Of a stretch of DNA of 34,807 bases, positions 9,564 to 17,848 are shown piece by piece. The DNA is from Deltaproteobacteria bacterium PRO3 (GTDB taxonomy: Bacteria > UBA10199 > DSSB01): NCBI GenBank assembly GCA_030263375.1, contig SZOV01000027.1:1-34807 (forward strand), in the 5' to 3' direction. The notes beneath the pieces are model-generated. The model saw only the letters and a program-made list of their open reading frames with translations. It had not been told where the DNA came from and made no database searches. Each line of letters opens with the position of its first letter. The stretch's first letter is position 1. Position numbers and translations under genes: made by a program.

Positions 9564-10799
9564 ATGGATCTCTACGAGGCCATTTTTCATTCCGCGAAGC
9601 TCGGCATCGTCATCTCGAACGCCGAGGGCGTCATCGAGCGGGTCAACCCCTTCGCGAACCAGCTCTTCGGCTACGAGGGCGAGGAGCTGATCGGAAAGAA
9701 GGTCGAAGTGCTCTTGCCCGAGACGCTGCGCGAGCGGCACGTCGCCCACCGCCACGACTTCAACGCCCATCCCAAGGCGCGGGCGATGGGCATGGGGATG
9801 GATCTCGCCGGAAGGAGGAAGGACGGGACGCTCTTCCCCGTGGAGGTGAGCCTTGCGCCTTACGAACGGCTGGGCAAGCGGGAGATCGTAAGTTTCGTCA
9901 GCGACATCTCCGAGCGCAAGCGGACCGCGGACGCATTAAAGGCCTTGAACGCCGAATTGGAAAGGAAGGTGGGCGAGCGAACGCAGGAACTCTCCCAGGC
10001 CTTTCTCGAGCTTCGGCAGGGCAACCTGAACCTCCAACAGGAGATGGAGCAGCGCAAGAAGGCCGAGCGCGCCGTGCAGGAGGCCTTGGAGAGGGAAAGG
10101 GAGCTCAACGAGCTAAAGTCGCGCTTCGTGGCGACCGCCTCCCACGAGTTTCGGACCCCGCTCAGCGCCATCCTGAGCTCCGCAGCGCTGCTTTCACGGT
10201 ACCGCGCCCCGGAGGACGCCGAGAAGCGCGAACGGCATATCCAGACGATCAAGACCGCCGTGCAAAACTTGAACGGCATCCTCAATGACTTTCTATCCCT
10301 GGAAAAGATCGAGCAGGGGAGGGTCGAATACCGGATCAGCCGCTTTTCCTTGGCGGCACTGGGCCGGGAACTGGCGGGGGAAATGCAGGCCCTGGCCAAG
10401 CCGGGGCAGCGGATCCATCATCGCCACCGGGGGGAGGACGAACCCGTGCTTCTGGAAAAGACCTTGCTGCGCGGCATCCTGCTCAACCTTTTGTCCAACG
10501 CGGTCAAGTATTCGCCCGAGGAGAAGGAGATCTGCCTGTGCACGGAGATCGGCGACTCCGAGATCCGCATCGTCGTGGAGGACCACGGCATCGGCATCCC
10601 CGCCTCCGAGCAGAAGCATCTCTTCGAGACCTTCTTTCGCGCGAAGAACACCGGGAATATCCAAGGAACGGGCCTGGGCTTGAACATCGTCAAGCATTAC
10701 CTCGACATGATGGGCGGGGTGATCCAGGTGGAAAGCCTGGAAAACCGAGGCACCACCTTCAAGATATTCCTGCCCAAATCGCGAGGAACACCGCCATGA
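9564..10799 (+). CDS. Soluble PAS sensor histidine kinase with FixL/DosP-like heme-PAS signature
   Basis: Predicted 411-residue cytosolic kinase with no membrane segment. A PAS domain fills residues 1-115, a coiled coil about 120-185, a HisKA domain carries His194 in ASHEFRTPL, and a HATPase domain has NLLSNAVKYSPEE (N box), DHGIGI and GTGLGLNIVKHY. The PAS part recalls FixL: LLPETLRERH places His59 at the FixL His200 (DosP His77) position, and the spacing to RRKDGTLFPVEVS is the same as I recall for FixL. Position His+18 is Met77, as in DosP Met95; position His+20, arginine in FixL, is Met79. Heme binding and oxygen sensing are therefore inferred, not shown. ATG 9564 follows AAAGG; a TTG at 9552 overlapping the hypE stop is an alternative. 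Partner: the regulator overlapping its 3' end. Confidence 0.9.
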   Translation: MDLYEAIFHSAKLGIVISNAEGVIERVNPFANQLFGYEGEELIGKKVEVLLPETLRERHVAHRHDFNAHPKARAMGMGMDLAGRRKDGTLFPVEVSLAPYERLGKREIVSFVSDISERKRTADALKALNAELERKVGERTQELSQAFLELRQGNLNLQQEMEQRKKAERAVQEALERERELNELKSRFVATASHEFRTPLSAILSSAALLSRYRAPEDAEKRERHIQTIKTAVQNLNGILNDFLSLEKIEQGRVEYRISRFSLAALGRELAGEMQALAKPGQRIHHRHRGEDEPVLLEKTLLRGILLNLLSNAVKYSPEEKEICLCTEIGDSEIRIVVEDHGIGIPASEQKHLFETFFRAKNTGNIQGTGLGLNIVKHYLDMMGGVIQVESLENRGTTFKIFLPKSRGTPP

Positions 10800-11851
10800 A
10801 AAAGATCCTGCTCATCGAGGACGACCCCGCGGTCCGCGGCAACACGGCCGAGATCCTCGAACTGGCCAGCTACAAGGTCGTCGCCGCGGAAAACGGGAAA
10901 AAGGGGCTCCAGGCGGTCAAGGAGGCCAAGCCCGATCTCGTCATCTGCGACGTCATGATGCCGGAATTGGACGGCTACGGCGTTTTGCACATCCTCTCCA
11001 AGGATCCCGAGACCGCCGGCATCCCCTTCATCTTTCTCAGCGCGAAGGCCGAGAAGGGGGAGATCCGCAAGGGGATGGACCTAGGCGCCGACGACTACCT
11101 GACCAAGCCCTTCGAGGAGACGGAGCTGCTCAACGCCGTCGAGGCGCGGCTGAAGAAGAGCGAAGGACTGCGGCGGGAATTCTCCCGCGACCTCGAGGGC
11201 CTGACGCGATTCCTGGACGAGGCTCGAGGCTTTCGGGAGCTGGAAAAGCTCTCCAAGCAATTTCCGGTGGCGGTCTACAAGAAGAAGGAAACGATCTACC
11301 AGGAGGGGGACGCGCCCCGTTATCTTTTCTTCCTCAACCGCGGCAAGGTCAAGACCGTCAAACTCCACGACGAGGGCAAGGAGTACGTCACCGGACTCTA
11401 CCAAAAGGGCGATTTCTTCGGCTACGGTCCCTTATTGGAGGAGGCGAATTATTCCGAGTCCGCCGCGGCCTTCGAGGAATGCGAGATCTGCAAGATCCCC
11501 AAGGAAGACTTTCTCTCCCTCGTCTATCGGAACCGCGACGTCGCCGCGAAGTTCATCCAGATGCTCTCCGGAGACGTCGCCGAGCGGGAAAGGCAGCTGT
11601 TGAGCTTCGCCTATGACTCGGTGCGTAAGCGGGTGGCGGAGGTCCTGGTGAAGCTCTCGGAAGGCCTGTTTCGCGGGGAGGGGAAGACGGCCCGCTTGAG
11701 CATCCACCGGGAGGACTTGGCGGCGATGGCGGGGACGGCTTCGGAGACCGTGATCCGGGCCTTGAGCGAATTCAAGCAGGACGGCTACATCAAGGTCGAG
11801 GGACGGGACATCCTCGTGGTCGATCCGGAGGGCCTGCGCCAGGTCCAATAA
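10796..11851 (+). CDS. Response regulator: receiver domain fused to CRP/FNR-type effector
   Basis: Predicted 351-residue transcription factor. The receiver domain (1-120) has the acidic pair D9-D10, phosphoacceptor Asp52 in VICDVMMPELDG, and the conserved Lys in DDYLTKPF. A cyclic-nucleotide-binding-like beta-roll follows (about 150-260: YQEGDAPRYLFFLNRGKVKT, KGDFFGYGPLLEE), then a dimer helix and a Crp-type winged helix. The recognition helix reads SETVIR (316-321), keeping the Glu and Arg that contact DNA in FNR and CRP but with Ser in place of CRP Arg180. No FNR-type cysteine ligand set is evident. It overlaps the kinase gene as ATGA, so the two form a cotranscribed pair at the end of the hydrogenase operon. 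Regulation of that operon is inferred. Confidence 0.93.
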   Translation: MKKILLIEDDPAVRGNTAEILELASYKVVAAENGKKGLQAVKEAKPDLVICDVMMPELDGYGVLHILSKDPETAGIPFIFLSAKAEKGEIRKGMDLGADDYLTKPFEETELLNAVEARLKKSEGLRREFSRDLEGLTRFLDEARGFRELEKLSKQFPVAVYKKKETIYQEGDAPRYLFFLNRGKVKTVKLHDEGKEYVTGLYQKGDFFGYGPLLEEANYSESAAAFEECEICKIPKEDFLSLVYRNRDVAAKFIQMLSGDVAERERQLLSFAYDSVRKRVAEVLVKLSEGLFRGEGKTARLSIHREDLAAMAGTASETVIRALSEFKQDGYIKVEGRDILVVDPEGLRQVQ

Positions 11852-11863
11852 CCCCGCGAAAAA

Positions 11864-11875
11864 TGATAGGTATCA
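11864..11875. promoter_or_regulatory. FNR/FixK-type palindrome TGAT-AGGT-ATCA
   Basis: The 12-base sequence TGATAGGTATCA is a perfect palindrome apart from its two central bases and matches the TGAT-N4-ATCA core of FNR/FixK/Anr boxes; the outer TT...AA pair is not conserved (A...G). It lies 13 bases after the regulator gene and 58 bases before the universal stress protein start. The adjacent CRP/FNR-like regulator is the natural candidate to bind it. Function is inferred. Confidence 0.5.
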
Positions 11876-11888
11876 GGATTTTTCCTGA
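11873..11888. promoter_or_regulatory. Inverted repeat TCAGGA-TTTT-TCCTGA
   Basis: A perfect 6-base inverted repeat with a 4-base loop that overlaps the last three bases of the FNR-type palindrome. It is not followed by a T-run, so a canonical terminator is unlikely; it may be a weak hairpin at the operon end or a second operator. Confidence 0.35.
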
Positions 11889-11932
11889 CTGAAATCATCA
11901 TCCTTCCGGGGCGGAGGGTTTAATCTAAGGAG

Positions 11933-12349
11933 GTGAAAAAAATCTTGATCCCGACGGATTTCACCCCCGCCTCCCGGCGGGCGCTTGATTTCGGCGTCTC
12001 GATCTTCGAGACGAGCGGGGTCGGAGCCAAGCTTATCCTGGTCAACACCTTCCCGTTTCCCGTGACCTCTTCGAATTCCTGGGTGGAGATCCACGACGAG
12101 TGGAAGAAGAACTCCAACCGGGCCCTCGAGGCCGAGCTCGAAAATGCGAAGCGCATCCATGGCCCGAAAAATATCTCTTTCGAAACCCTGTCCTTCATCG
12201 GTTCCCTCGATAACGTGCTGGTATACATGGTGAAGGAGCGGGGCATCGACTGCGTCATTTGGGGGATGCAGCCGGACTCCGCGAAAGAGGAGGAGATTGC
12301 GCGGGTCCTGAGCCGGGTTTCGTGCCCCGTCCTGGTGGTGCCGTCGTAA
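11933..12349 (+). CDS. Universal stress protein (UspA family), non-ATP-binding type
   Basis: Predicted 138-residue UspA-fold protein. The N-terminus KKILIPTDFTPASRRALDF and C-terminus SCPVLVVPS are characteristic. The glycine-rich ATP-binding motif G-x2-G-x9-G-S usually found before the final strand is absent (the region reads WGMQPDSAKEEEIARVLSR), so it is probably of the non-ATP-binding group. The GTG start at 11933 gives the family N-terminus, but the strong AAGGAGGT sequence runs into the start codon itself; a TTG at 11945 has better spacing but would remove the first strand. It is preceded by the FNR-type palindrome and is convergent with the following minus-strand gene. Such proteins are frequent targets of anaerobic regulators. 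Confidence 0.88.
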   Translation: MKKILIPTDFTPASRRALDFGVSIFETSGVGAKLILVNTFPFPVTSSNSWVEIHDEWKKNSNRALEAELENAKRIHGPKNISFETLSFIGSLDNVLVYMVKERGIDCVIWGMQPDSAKEEEIARVLSRVSCPVLVVPS

Positions 12350-12374
12350 TTTTCGCCCCGGTCCGCCTAGCCAA

Positions 12375-15300
12375 TCATTTACGGCATCTCGCTCCGACCC
12401 TGAATCCCGCCCACACCGTCACCGCCAAGGCGAAGCAAAGCGCAAACTGGCGCGGGGCTCCGAGCGGATTTTCCGTCGAACTGAGGGCGCAACCCCCGCT
12501 CTTGACCGACGTTGCGCGGCAGGAACCGTCCGTGTCGAAGGGGCACGAGTCCAAGTGATCGAGCTGTCCGTCGTTGTCGTCGTCGCCGTCGCAGGCGTCG
12601 CCTAGGCCGTCGCCGTCCGTCTCGGTCTGCGCGGGATTGTGGTGGTCGGGGCAGTTGTCGTAGTCGTCGTGGATGCCGTCCCGGTCGCGGTCGGCCAGCG
12701 CCTTGGTGCCCGGAGGCGGAGGATTGCCGACCAGGCCGCCGCAAAACTGAGCCGCGGGCAGGGACTGGCCGGCGCAGGAACCCGCCAGGTCCGCCGCGGC
12801 GGGGACCCAGGGGACGTCCCAGTCCGCGTTGTCCGGGAAACACTCGGGCGCGGGGCGCCGGTCGACGTCGTCGGCGACGAAATCTCCCGGCAGGGTGACG
12901 CGGAAGCCGATGCAGCGGGTCTTGAGGACGCCGTTCTCCATAAAGGCGGGGCAGTCGATGTCGCGCACCGACCAGCTGCAGATGTCGTGCTTCACGTCCT
13001 CGCCGAGCACCTGGATGCACTCGTTATAGAGGTCGGGATCGTCGGCCTGCAGCGTGGCGGAACATTGGCAGGCGTCGTTTTTCCATTCGCAGAAGCTTTT
13101 CGGCTGGCAGGCGTCCTGTTTGGCCAAGGCGTAATTGTCGGCGAAGACGCTCATGTCCACCGTCACGCTGAGGATGCCCATCGCGGGGTCGTAGCTTGGC
13201 GGATCCCAGGGCCAGTTCAAGTCTTGGAACTGCAGCGCCAAGGTGCCCAGGTCGACGCTCACCGCCTGGACGTTGGTGTTTTGGAAATTCGGGTGATTGG
13301 CGCCGACGTACAATTGGTAGGTCTGCCGCGTGGTCGGCTGCGCGTAGACGAGGAAGACGTAGTAGGACTGATCGGCCTGAAAGATGTTTTTCAGCGCGGC
13401 GTTCTGCTGCGAGGCGGGACCGTCCGTCGTCGCGATGTAATACTTCCCGTGGTTGGCGGTCAAGTTGATGCGGCCCCCGATGGCGGGGCCCATCATGCGG
13501 ATCTTCGTGGTGTTGGTTGCCGGCGGGTTTTCCTTAGGATTGAGGTACTGTCGATAGAGCGGCACGCCGTAGCAGCCCGAGGTGCAGTTGGCGTTCCATT
13601 GAGCTTGGTCGCAGCCGGTGCCGCAGCCCGGGTAGACGACGGTCGTCACGTGCTCGTAGGGGCTGGTCTTGGCCGTCGCGTCGGACTCGCATTCCAGGAC
13701 CTCGAGCGGGGCGTTGAAGAAGGGGTCCTCGTTGACCGAGACGGTGGCCTTCAGGCCGGTCAGCGAGCCGTCGTCGTCGTTCAATATGGTTTGACGGTCG
13801 ATGGCCGTGAAGTTGTCGAAGGCGGCGGGGTTCCAGGTGGCGTAGCGATTCTTTACCTCCTGCACGTTCGTCTTGAACCAAGAGCCCGGCGTCTCGGCCG
13901 CGAAGAGGGGCTCGATCACGAAGTGGCGGATGTCCACGCCCTCGAAGAAGAGGTTCGTCGAGTGGAAGGCCGGCGGGTAATAGAAGCCGTTGGACTGCTT
14001 CCAGGCGATCGCGGCGTTGGGCAAGTAGCCCTTGCCCGTGGCCGGGTCGCCCGGCATGCCCAGGACCTTCCCGTACATCCAACCGCTGTTGTTGCACTGC
14101 TGGTTGACGTTGGGAAAGGGGCAGTCGGCGATCGTAGCCTTATGGATGTTCAAAAAGGCGTTGGAGTCCTGGAGGGAAGGGCCGTCGTAGATATTGAAGA
14201 AGCGCTGGTTCATGCCGAAGTTGCTGAGCGGCATGGCGATGCCCTCGTCCACGGAGAGACAGTAGTTGATGTCGGTATTGTCGCACTTCAGTCCCTTCAG
14301 CTTGCCGTCCGGCGTTTGCAAGGGGTTGAAGGGCCCGGCGTCGGAGACGAAGGGGTTCAGGACCGCCTGAGTGGCGGGGTCTACCGCGTTTTGGGCATGG
14401 CCGATGAAGACGTTCTGCCGCGCCAGCATCCAGTTGCCGGGGATGACCGAGGAGTGGGTGTAGTCGCCGCCGGTGACGAAGGTCAGCCCCGCGTTTTGCA
14501 CGTCGGTCAGGACGCTCTTGAGCATCAGGAACCAGCGGGGCCTCAGCCAGATCGCCGAGAAATTGGTCTCCGCCCAATGGAACGACGAGGTGTATTGGTC
14601 GAGCACCGTGACCATGCAGGCCTGGCGGTTGCTGGCGGAGCAGACCGGGACGGCGCTGCAATCGGTGTCGTCGCAGCGGGTATAGGCCGGCAGCGTCTGA
14701 GAGACGATGGGATAATAGGACTCTTGGGACTTATCCGTGTTGGGCGCGGGGGCCAGGGGATTCGGGACCGCAGTCAGGCGCAGCGAGCCGTCCTCGACGC
14801 CGTGGCAGACCGCCGAGTCGGGCGTGGAATTGAAGGAGTTCATCGCGCTGCTGCAGAAGTTTCCTTTGAACTTTTTGATGGGCGCGGTCCCGCCGCGGGC
14901 CAGGCCGGCCTGGATGGAGGCATAGGACTCCCAGGTCATGTGCCGCGAGTGCCCGCTGATCGAGCCCAGGACGGGCCAGTAGCAGGCGCCGCAGGCGGTG
15001 GCGCCGGCCGCCATGTTGTATTCGAAGTCGTTCCAGCCGTTCATCATCCAAAACACCGAGGGGCGCACGACGTCGGACTGGTAGGCGAAGAAGGGCGAGG
15101 CCAGACCGCCGGGGATGGAGGCGGCCGAGAGGATGCCGGGCACCTTGCGGGGATTTTGCGCGTTGTCCACCGCAGCGCGCGCCAGGACGCCCAAGTTGGA
15201 ATGGAGCTTGTTGTCGGTTTCGGTCCCGTCTTCCAGGTAGAAACCATGGCCGATCGAGAGATAGCCGACGTTTCTAGCCAGCGTCACCTGCTGGGCGCCG

Positions 15301-16586
15301 TGCAGGGTGATCCATCGGGTCATCGAGTCGTGGATCGAGTTGTCCTGGACGAGGGTGTCCGGCGGCGTTTGGCGGGCATGGTGGAAATGGATCGGGTAGT
15401 GACCGATGCGTCCGCCTTGCCCCAACTGGTAGAATTCGACGCCCTGAATCTTGACGTCCTTGGCGCCCTGCCGGATCACCGTGTGTCCGCCGAAATAGTA
15501 GGGGTGCTGCTGGCCGGGCTGTTCCGTCGAGGGAACCAGCTGGTCCGCCGGAGGAAAGCAGTCGTAGTCGCAGTCGGACTTGGCCGGATCGAAGCTGTCG
15601 CCCGCCGACACTATGCGGATGCTGCGCGTCAAGAGCCCGACGGCGGCGCGGGTCTCGGCGGTGGCGCCCGCGAGCTTGAGTCGGTCGGGCAGGGAGTTCA
15701 GCGGAAAGGCCTCGCCGTTGTGGACGTACTTCACGGGCTGTTTCAGGGTGAGGGTCTTGCGGTCGGCGGCGATCTGCTCGATCTCGAGGCGCTCGGAGTG
15801 GCCGGGGAGATAATCGGTCGTGGTCAGGACGATCCAATCGCCGGCCTCCCAGTCGACCTCGCGGTCGAGGATGAGGGTGCTTTCGCCCGCCTTGACCGTC
15901 TGGGCCAAGCGCACCCAGCTGGTGCCGGAGCTGGAAGAATCGAGGTTGCCGTAGCTCGCCCCTTTCTTTCCGAAAAGCTGGAGCGTCCCGCCGAAGGAGA
16001 CGCCGAGGACCTTGTAGCCGAAATAGCGGTCCGGGGCGCCGTCGTCGGCGGGCAATGTGCCGTAGGTGTAGAAGTAATCGAAGACCCGACACTGCTCGAG
16101 AGGGGTGTCCGGGGCGTCGGGCGGGAGGCAGACCTTGCTCGCGCCGTTGCTGCTCCAGATGGCGGCGGGGACGCCGCAGCTGGCGTCTGTTTGACAGGCC
16201 ACGCCGGTGCCGCCGGGCCCCTGGTCCGCGCCGTAGAGGTGAATCGTCACGGCGCCGCCGGCGCTGCCGATGGGCGCGCCGGGCGAGCCCGCCACCAGGC
16301 TTCCGCCGTTCTCGACCAGGATGTTCTTGGCCCAGAAGTCGATGGCCTGATCTTGAAAGGTCAGGCTTCCGCCGTTGACGATGTTGACGTTGCCGTAATG
16401 AAAGGTGCCCGCGCCCGCGCTGCAGGGGGCGCTGAGGACGATGTCCTCGCCGCTGCCGGGGGCCAGGGTTCCGCCGGGGCAGGGATCGGGCGCGGCCGCG
16501 ACCGGGCTTGGCGTCGAAAGCTTTCCGAAGGCGACTAAAAAGGCAAAGACGAGGGCCGCATAGAAAAAGAACCTTCGTTCGAGCAT
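12375..16586 (-). CDS. Large secreted G8-domain/beta-helix protein with TSP3 repeats and C-terminal anchor
   Basis: Predicted 1403-residue exported protein. Residues 1-30 form a signal peptide (LERRFFFYAALVFAFLVAF, cleavage near SPVAAA). A G8-like domain follows (about 45-120: VNIVNGGSLTFQ, NILVENGGSLVAG), then a right-handed beta-helix region similar to CEMIP/TMEM2 proteins (WIVLTTTDYLPGHSE; HFHHARQTPPDTLVQDNSIH; GHGFYLEDGTETDN). A long cysteine-rich part follows, and thrombospondin-type-3 calcium repeats (DRDRDGIHDDYDNCPD, DGDGLGDACDGDDDNDG) lie near residues 1320-1355. The end carries SGGCAL (Cys1366), a hydrophobic helix and RVGARCRK. The ATG at 16586 is chosen for the signal peptide; a TTG at 16658 is less likely. 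Animal relatives depolymerise hyaluronan, but the bacterial activity is unknown. Confidence 0.85.
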   Translation of the reverse strand: MLERRFFFYAALVFAFLVAFGKLSTPSPVAAAPDPCPGGTLAPGSGEDIVLSAPCSAGAGTFHYGNVNIVNGGSLTFQDQAIDFWAKNILVENGGSLVAGSPGAPIGSAGGAVTIHLYGADQGPGGTGVACQTDASCGVPAAIWSSNGASKVCLPPDAPDTPLEQCRVFDYFYTYGTLPADDGAPDRYFGYKVLGVSFGGTLQLFGKKGASYGNLDSSSSGTSWVRLAQTVKAGESTLILDREVDWEAGDWIVLTTTDYLPGHSERLEIEQIAADRKTLTLKQPVKYVHNGEAFPLNSLPDRLKLAGATAETRAAVGLLTRSIRIVSAGDSFDPAKSDCDYDCFPPADQLVPSTEQPGQQHPYYFGGHTVIRQGAKDVKIQGVEFYQLGQGGRIGHYPIHFHHARQTPPDTLVQDNSIHDSMTRWITLHGAQQVTLARNVGYLSIGHGFYLEDGTETDNKLHSNLGVLARAAVDNAQNPRKVPGILSAASIPGGLASPFFAYQSDVVRPSVFWMMNGWNDFEYNMAAGATACGACYWPVLGSISGHSRHMTWESYASIQAGLARGGTAPIKKFKGNFCSSAMNSFNSTPDSAVCHGVEDGSLRLTAVPNPLAPAPNTDKSQESYYPIVSQTLPAYTRCDDTDCSAVPVCSASNRQACMVTVLDQYTSSFHWAETNFSAIWLRPRWFLMLKSVLTDVQNAGLTFVTGGDYTHSSVIPGNWMLARQNVFIGHAQNAVDPATQAVLNPFVSDAGPFNPLQTPDGKLKGLKCDNTDINYCLSVDEGIAMPLSNFGMNQRFFNIYDGPSLQDSNAFLNIHKATIADCPFPNVNQQCNNSGWMYGKVLGMPGDPATGKGYLPNAAIAWKQSNGFYYPPAFHSTNLFFEGVDIRHFVIEPLFAAETPGSWFKTNVQEVKNRYATWNPAAFDNFTAIDRQTILNDDDGSLTGLKATVSVNEDPFFNAPLEVLECESDATAKTSPYEHVTTVVYPGCGTGCDQAQWNANCTSGCYGVPLYRQYLNPKENPPATNTTKIRMMGPAIGGRINLTANHGKYYIATTDGPASQQNAALKNIFQADQSYYVFLVYAQPTTRQTYQLYVGANHPNFQNTNVQAVSVDLGTLALQFQDLNWPWDPPSYDPAMGILSVTVDMSVFADNYALAKQDACQPKSFCEWKNDACQCSATLQADDPDLYNECIQVLGEDVKHDICSWSVRDIDCPAFMENGVLKTRCIGFRVTLPGDFVADDVDRRPAPECFPDNADWDVPWVPAAADLAGSCAGQSLPAAQFCGGLVGNPPPPGTKALADRDRDGIHDDYDNCPDHHNPAQTETDGDGLGDACDGDDDNDGQLDHLDSCPFDTDGSCRATSVKSGGCALSSTENPLGAPRQFALCFALAVTVWAGFRVGARCRK

Positions 16587-16748
16587 GAGAGCCCCGCTTT
16601 CCCTGAAAAGATGGACTAGAAGAAACTCATTGTAAGTAGACGGCCCCTCCCCGATCAAGGCCCATGACAGGATAGGCCCCTGGAGCGGCGATATCGCAAG
16701 AGTTTTTTCTAAGCCAAAGAGGAAAAGCGACGTCCGGCTCCGCGGGCC

Positions 16749-17363
16749 TTATTTAGCGCGCTTGTAGAGCATCTCCATCGAGCGAAACTCTTTGCCGTTC
16801 GCGTCCGGCATGTACATGCTGAAGGAGAACTTGTCCTTATCGAGGATCTTCCACTCGGAGCGGAAGTTCACGTTGCCCTTGATCGGACAGCTGAAGGAGC
16901 CTTGGTCGGTGATGGTCTTGGTTGCGGCGTCGTATTGGCCCTTGGCCTGGCCGATGCCGGTGGACATGCTGTCCATCCAGGTCGAGACGTATTCCTTCTT
17001 CACGTTGTCGTAACCGACGTAGCCCAGGCCGGTGAAGTCCTCGCCGCCCCAATTTCCCTTGAAGTCCTGCTTGAGGAAGCGCCCGCCCAACACCCAGCTG
17101 AAGGTGCTGGTGCCCGCGCTTTGCTGCGGCTTGTCGCCGGGCTTCATCCACGATTTGCTGGTGACCGTCCATTCGCCCTCGAAGCTCTTCAGGATTTCGT
17201 GGCCCGCGCCGGGGGTTCCGGCCTCTTTTGCCTTGGCCATCATGGCCTGCATTTCGGCGTCGGCCTGAGCCTTTTTATCCTTGTCGGTGCCCCAAGAGGG
17301 ACCCGGGACGAAGAGGGTGAGTGAGAGGGCAAGAAGGGCAGCGCATCGCGCGATCGAATTCAT
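16749..17363 (-). CDS. DUF1579 family exported protein
   Basis: Predicted 204-residue protein with a signal peptide (ARCAALLALSLTLFVPGPSWG, cleaved near residue 25). The mature part matches the DUF1579 pattern: FEGEWTVTSKSWMKPGDKPQQSAG, FSWVLGGRFLKQDFKG, FTGLGYVGYDNVKKEYVSTWMDSMSTG. The fold is expected to be a lipocalin-like barrel; biochemical function is unknown. A GGAGG site lies ahead of ATG 17363. It is the third gene of the minus-strand group DUF1579-DUF1428-SRPBCC that diverges from the tetR gene, so control by that repressor is likely if the three are cotranscribed (gaps of 67 and 58 bases). Confidence 0.88.
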   Translation of the reverse strand: MNSIARCAALLALSLTLFVPGPSWGTDKDKKAQADAEMQAMMAKAKEAGTPGAGHEILKSFEGEWTVTSKSWMKPGDKPQQSAGTSTFSWVLGGRFLKQDFKGNWGGEDFTGLGYVGYDNVKKEYVSTWMDSMSTGIGQAKGQYDAATKTITDQGSFSCPIKGNVNFRSEWKILDKDKFSFSMYMPDANGKEFRSMEMLYKRAK

Positions 17364-17430
17364 AAGGATCCTCCGTTGGGTTAAACTCCGGTATTAATAT
17401 TTAGAAACGTCTCAGGGGCAAGAAATTCCG

Positions 17431-17790
17431 TCAGGCATCCACCAAGACCTTGAATCCGCCGTAGACCATGCGCTTGCAATCGAAGGGCATGTTTTTCGGA
17501 TCCATGGAGCAGGCGAGGCGCGGGTCTTTCATGACCTTGGCGTTGACACGGTCGCGATGGGCACGCGATTTGTAGACGATGTAGGAGAACACGACGGTCT
17601 CTCCCGGCTTGGGTTTCAACACCTTGGGGAAGGGGAGGCCGAACTTGATATTGAGGTCGTCGCCGACGCATTCTTTGTAGTCGAGGGCGCCGTGCTCGCG
17701 CCAGATTTTTCCGGCCTTGGCGGCCATGCGGCGGTAGGCCTGCAGGTTTTTCTTCGGCACTGGTAGGAGAAAACCGTCGACGTATTTCAT
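17431..17790 (-). CDS. DUF1428 family protein (YbaA-like)
   Basis: Predicted 119-residue cytosolic protein starting MKYVDGFLLPVPKKNLQAYR, the typical start of DUF1428/YbaA, a dimeric ferredoxin-like (alpha/beta barrel) family. Further conserved pieces are WREHGALDYKECVGDD, VVFSYIVYKSRAHRDRVNAKVM and MPFDCKRMVYGGFKVLVD. Function is unknown; members often sit with SRPBCC, glyoxalase-like and DUF1579 genes under TetR or ArsR regulators, as here. A GGAGG lies eight bases before the ATG. The length is normal. Confidence 0.92.
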   Translation of the reverse strand: MKYVDGFLLPVPKKNLQAYRRMAAKAGKIWREHGALDYKECVGDDLNIKFGLPFPKVLKPKPGETVVFSYIVYKSRAHRDRVNAKVMKDPRLACSMDPKNMPFDCKRMVYGGFKVLVDA

Positions 17791-17848
17791 AGGTAAACCT
17801 CCATATTATTTCTAGCTGTCAGCGTTAAAAAATTCGAACGTTTCCTTG

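Noticed and set aside
11873-11888. Terminator for the hydrogenase operon
   Set aside because: The hairpin is only six pairs with an AT loop and no T-run; kept only as an inverted repeat of uncertain role.
12639-16538. A 1299-codon open frame on the plus strand opposite the G8 protein gene
   Set aside because: Its translation is Val/Gly/Arg/Asp-rich, low in motifs and with no domain. The opposite strand encodes a clear signal peptide, domains and anchor. It is a GC-rich shadow frame.
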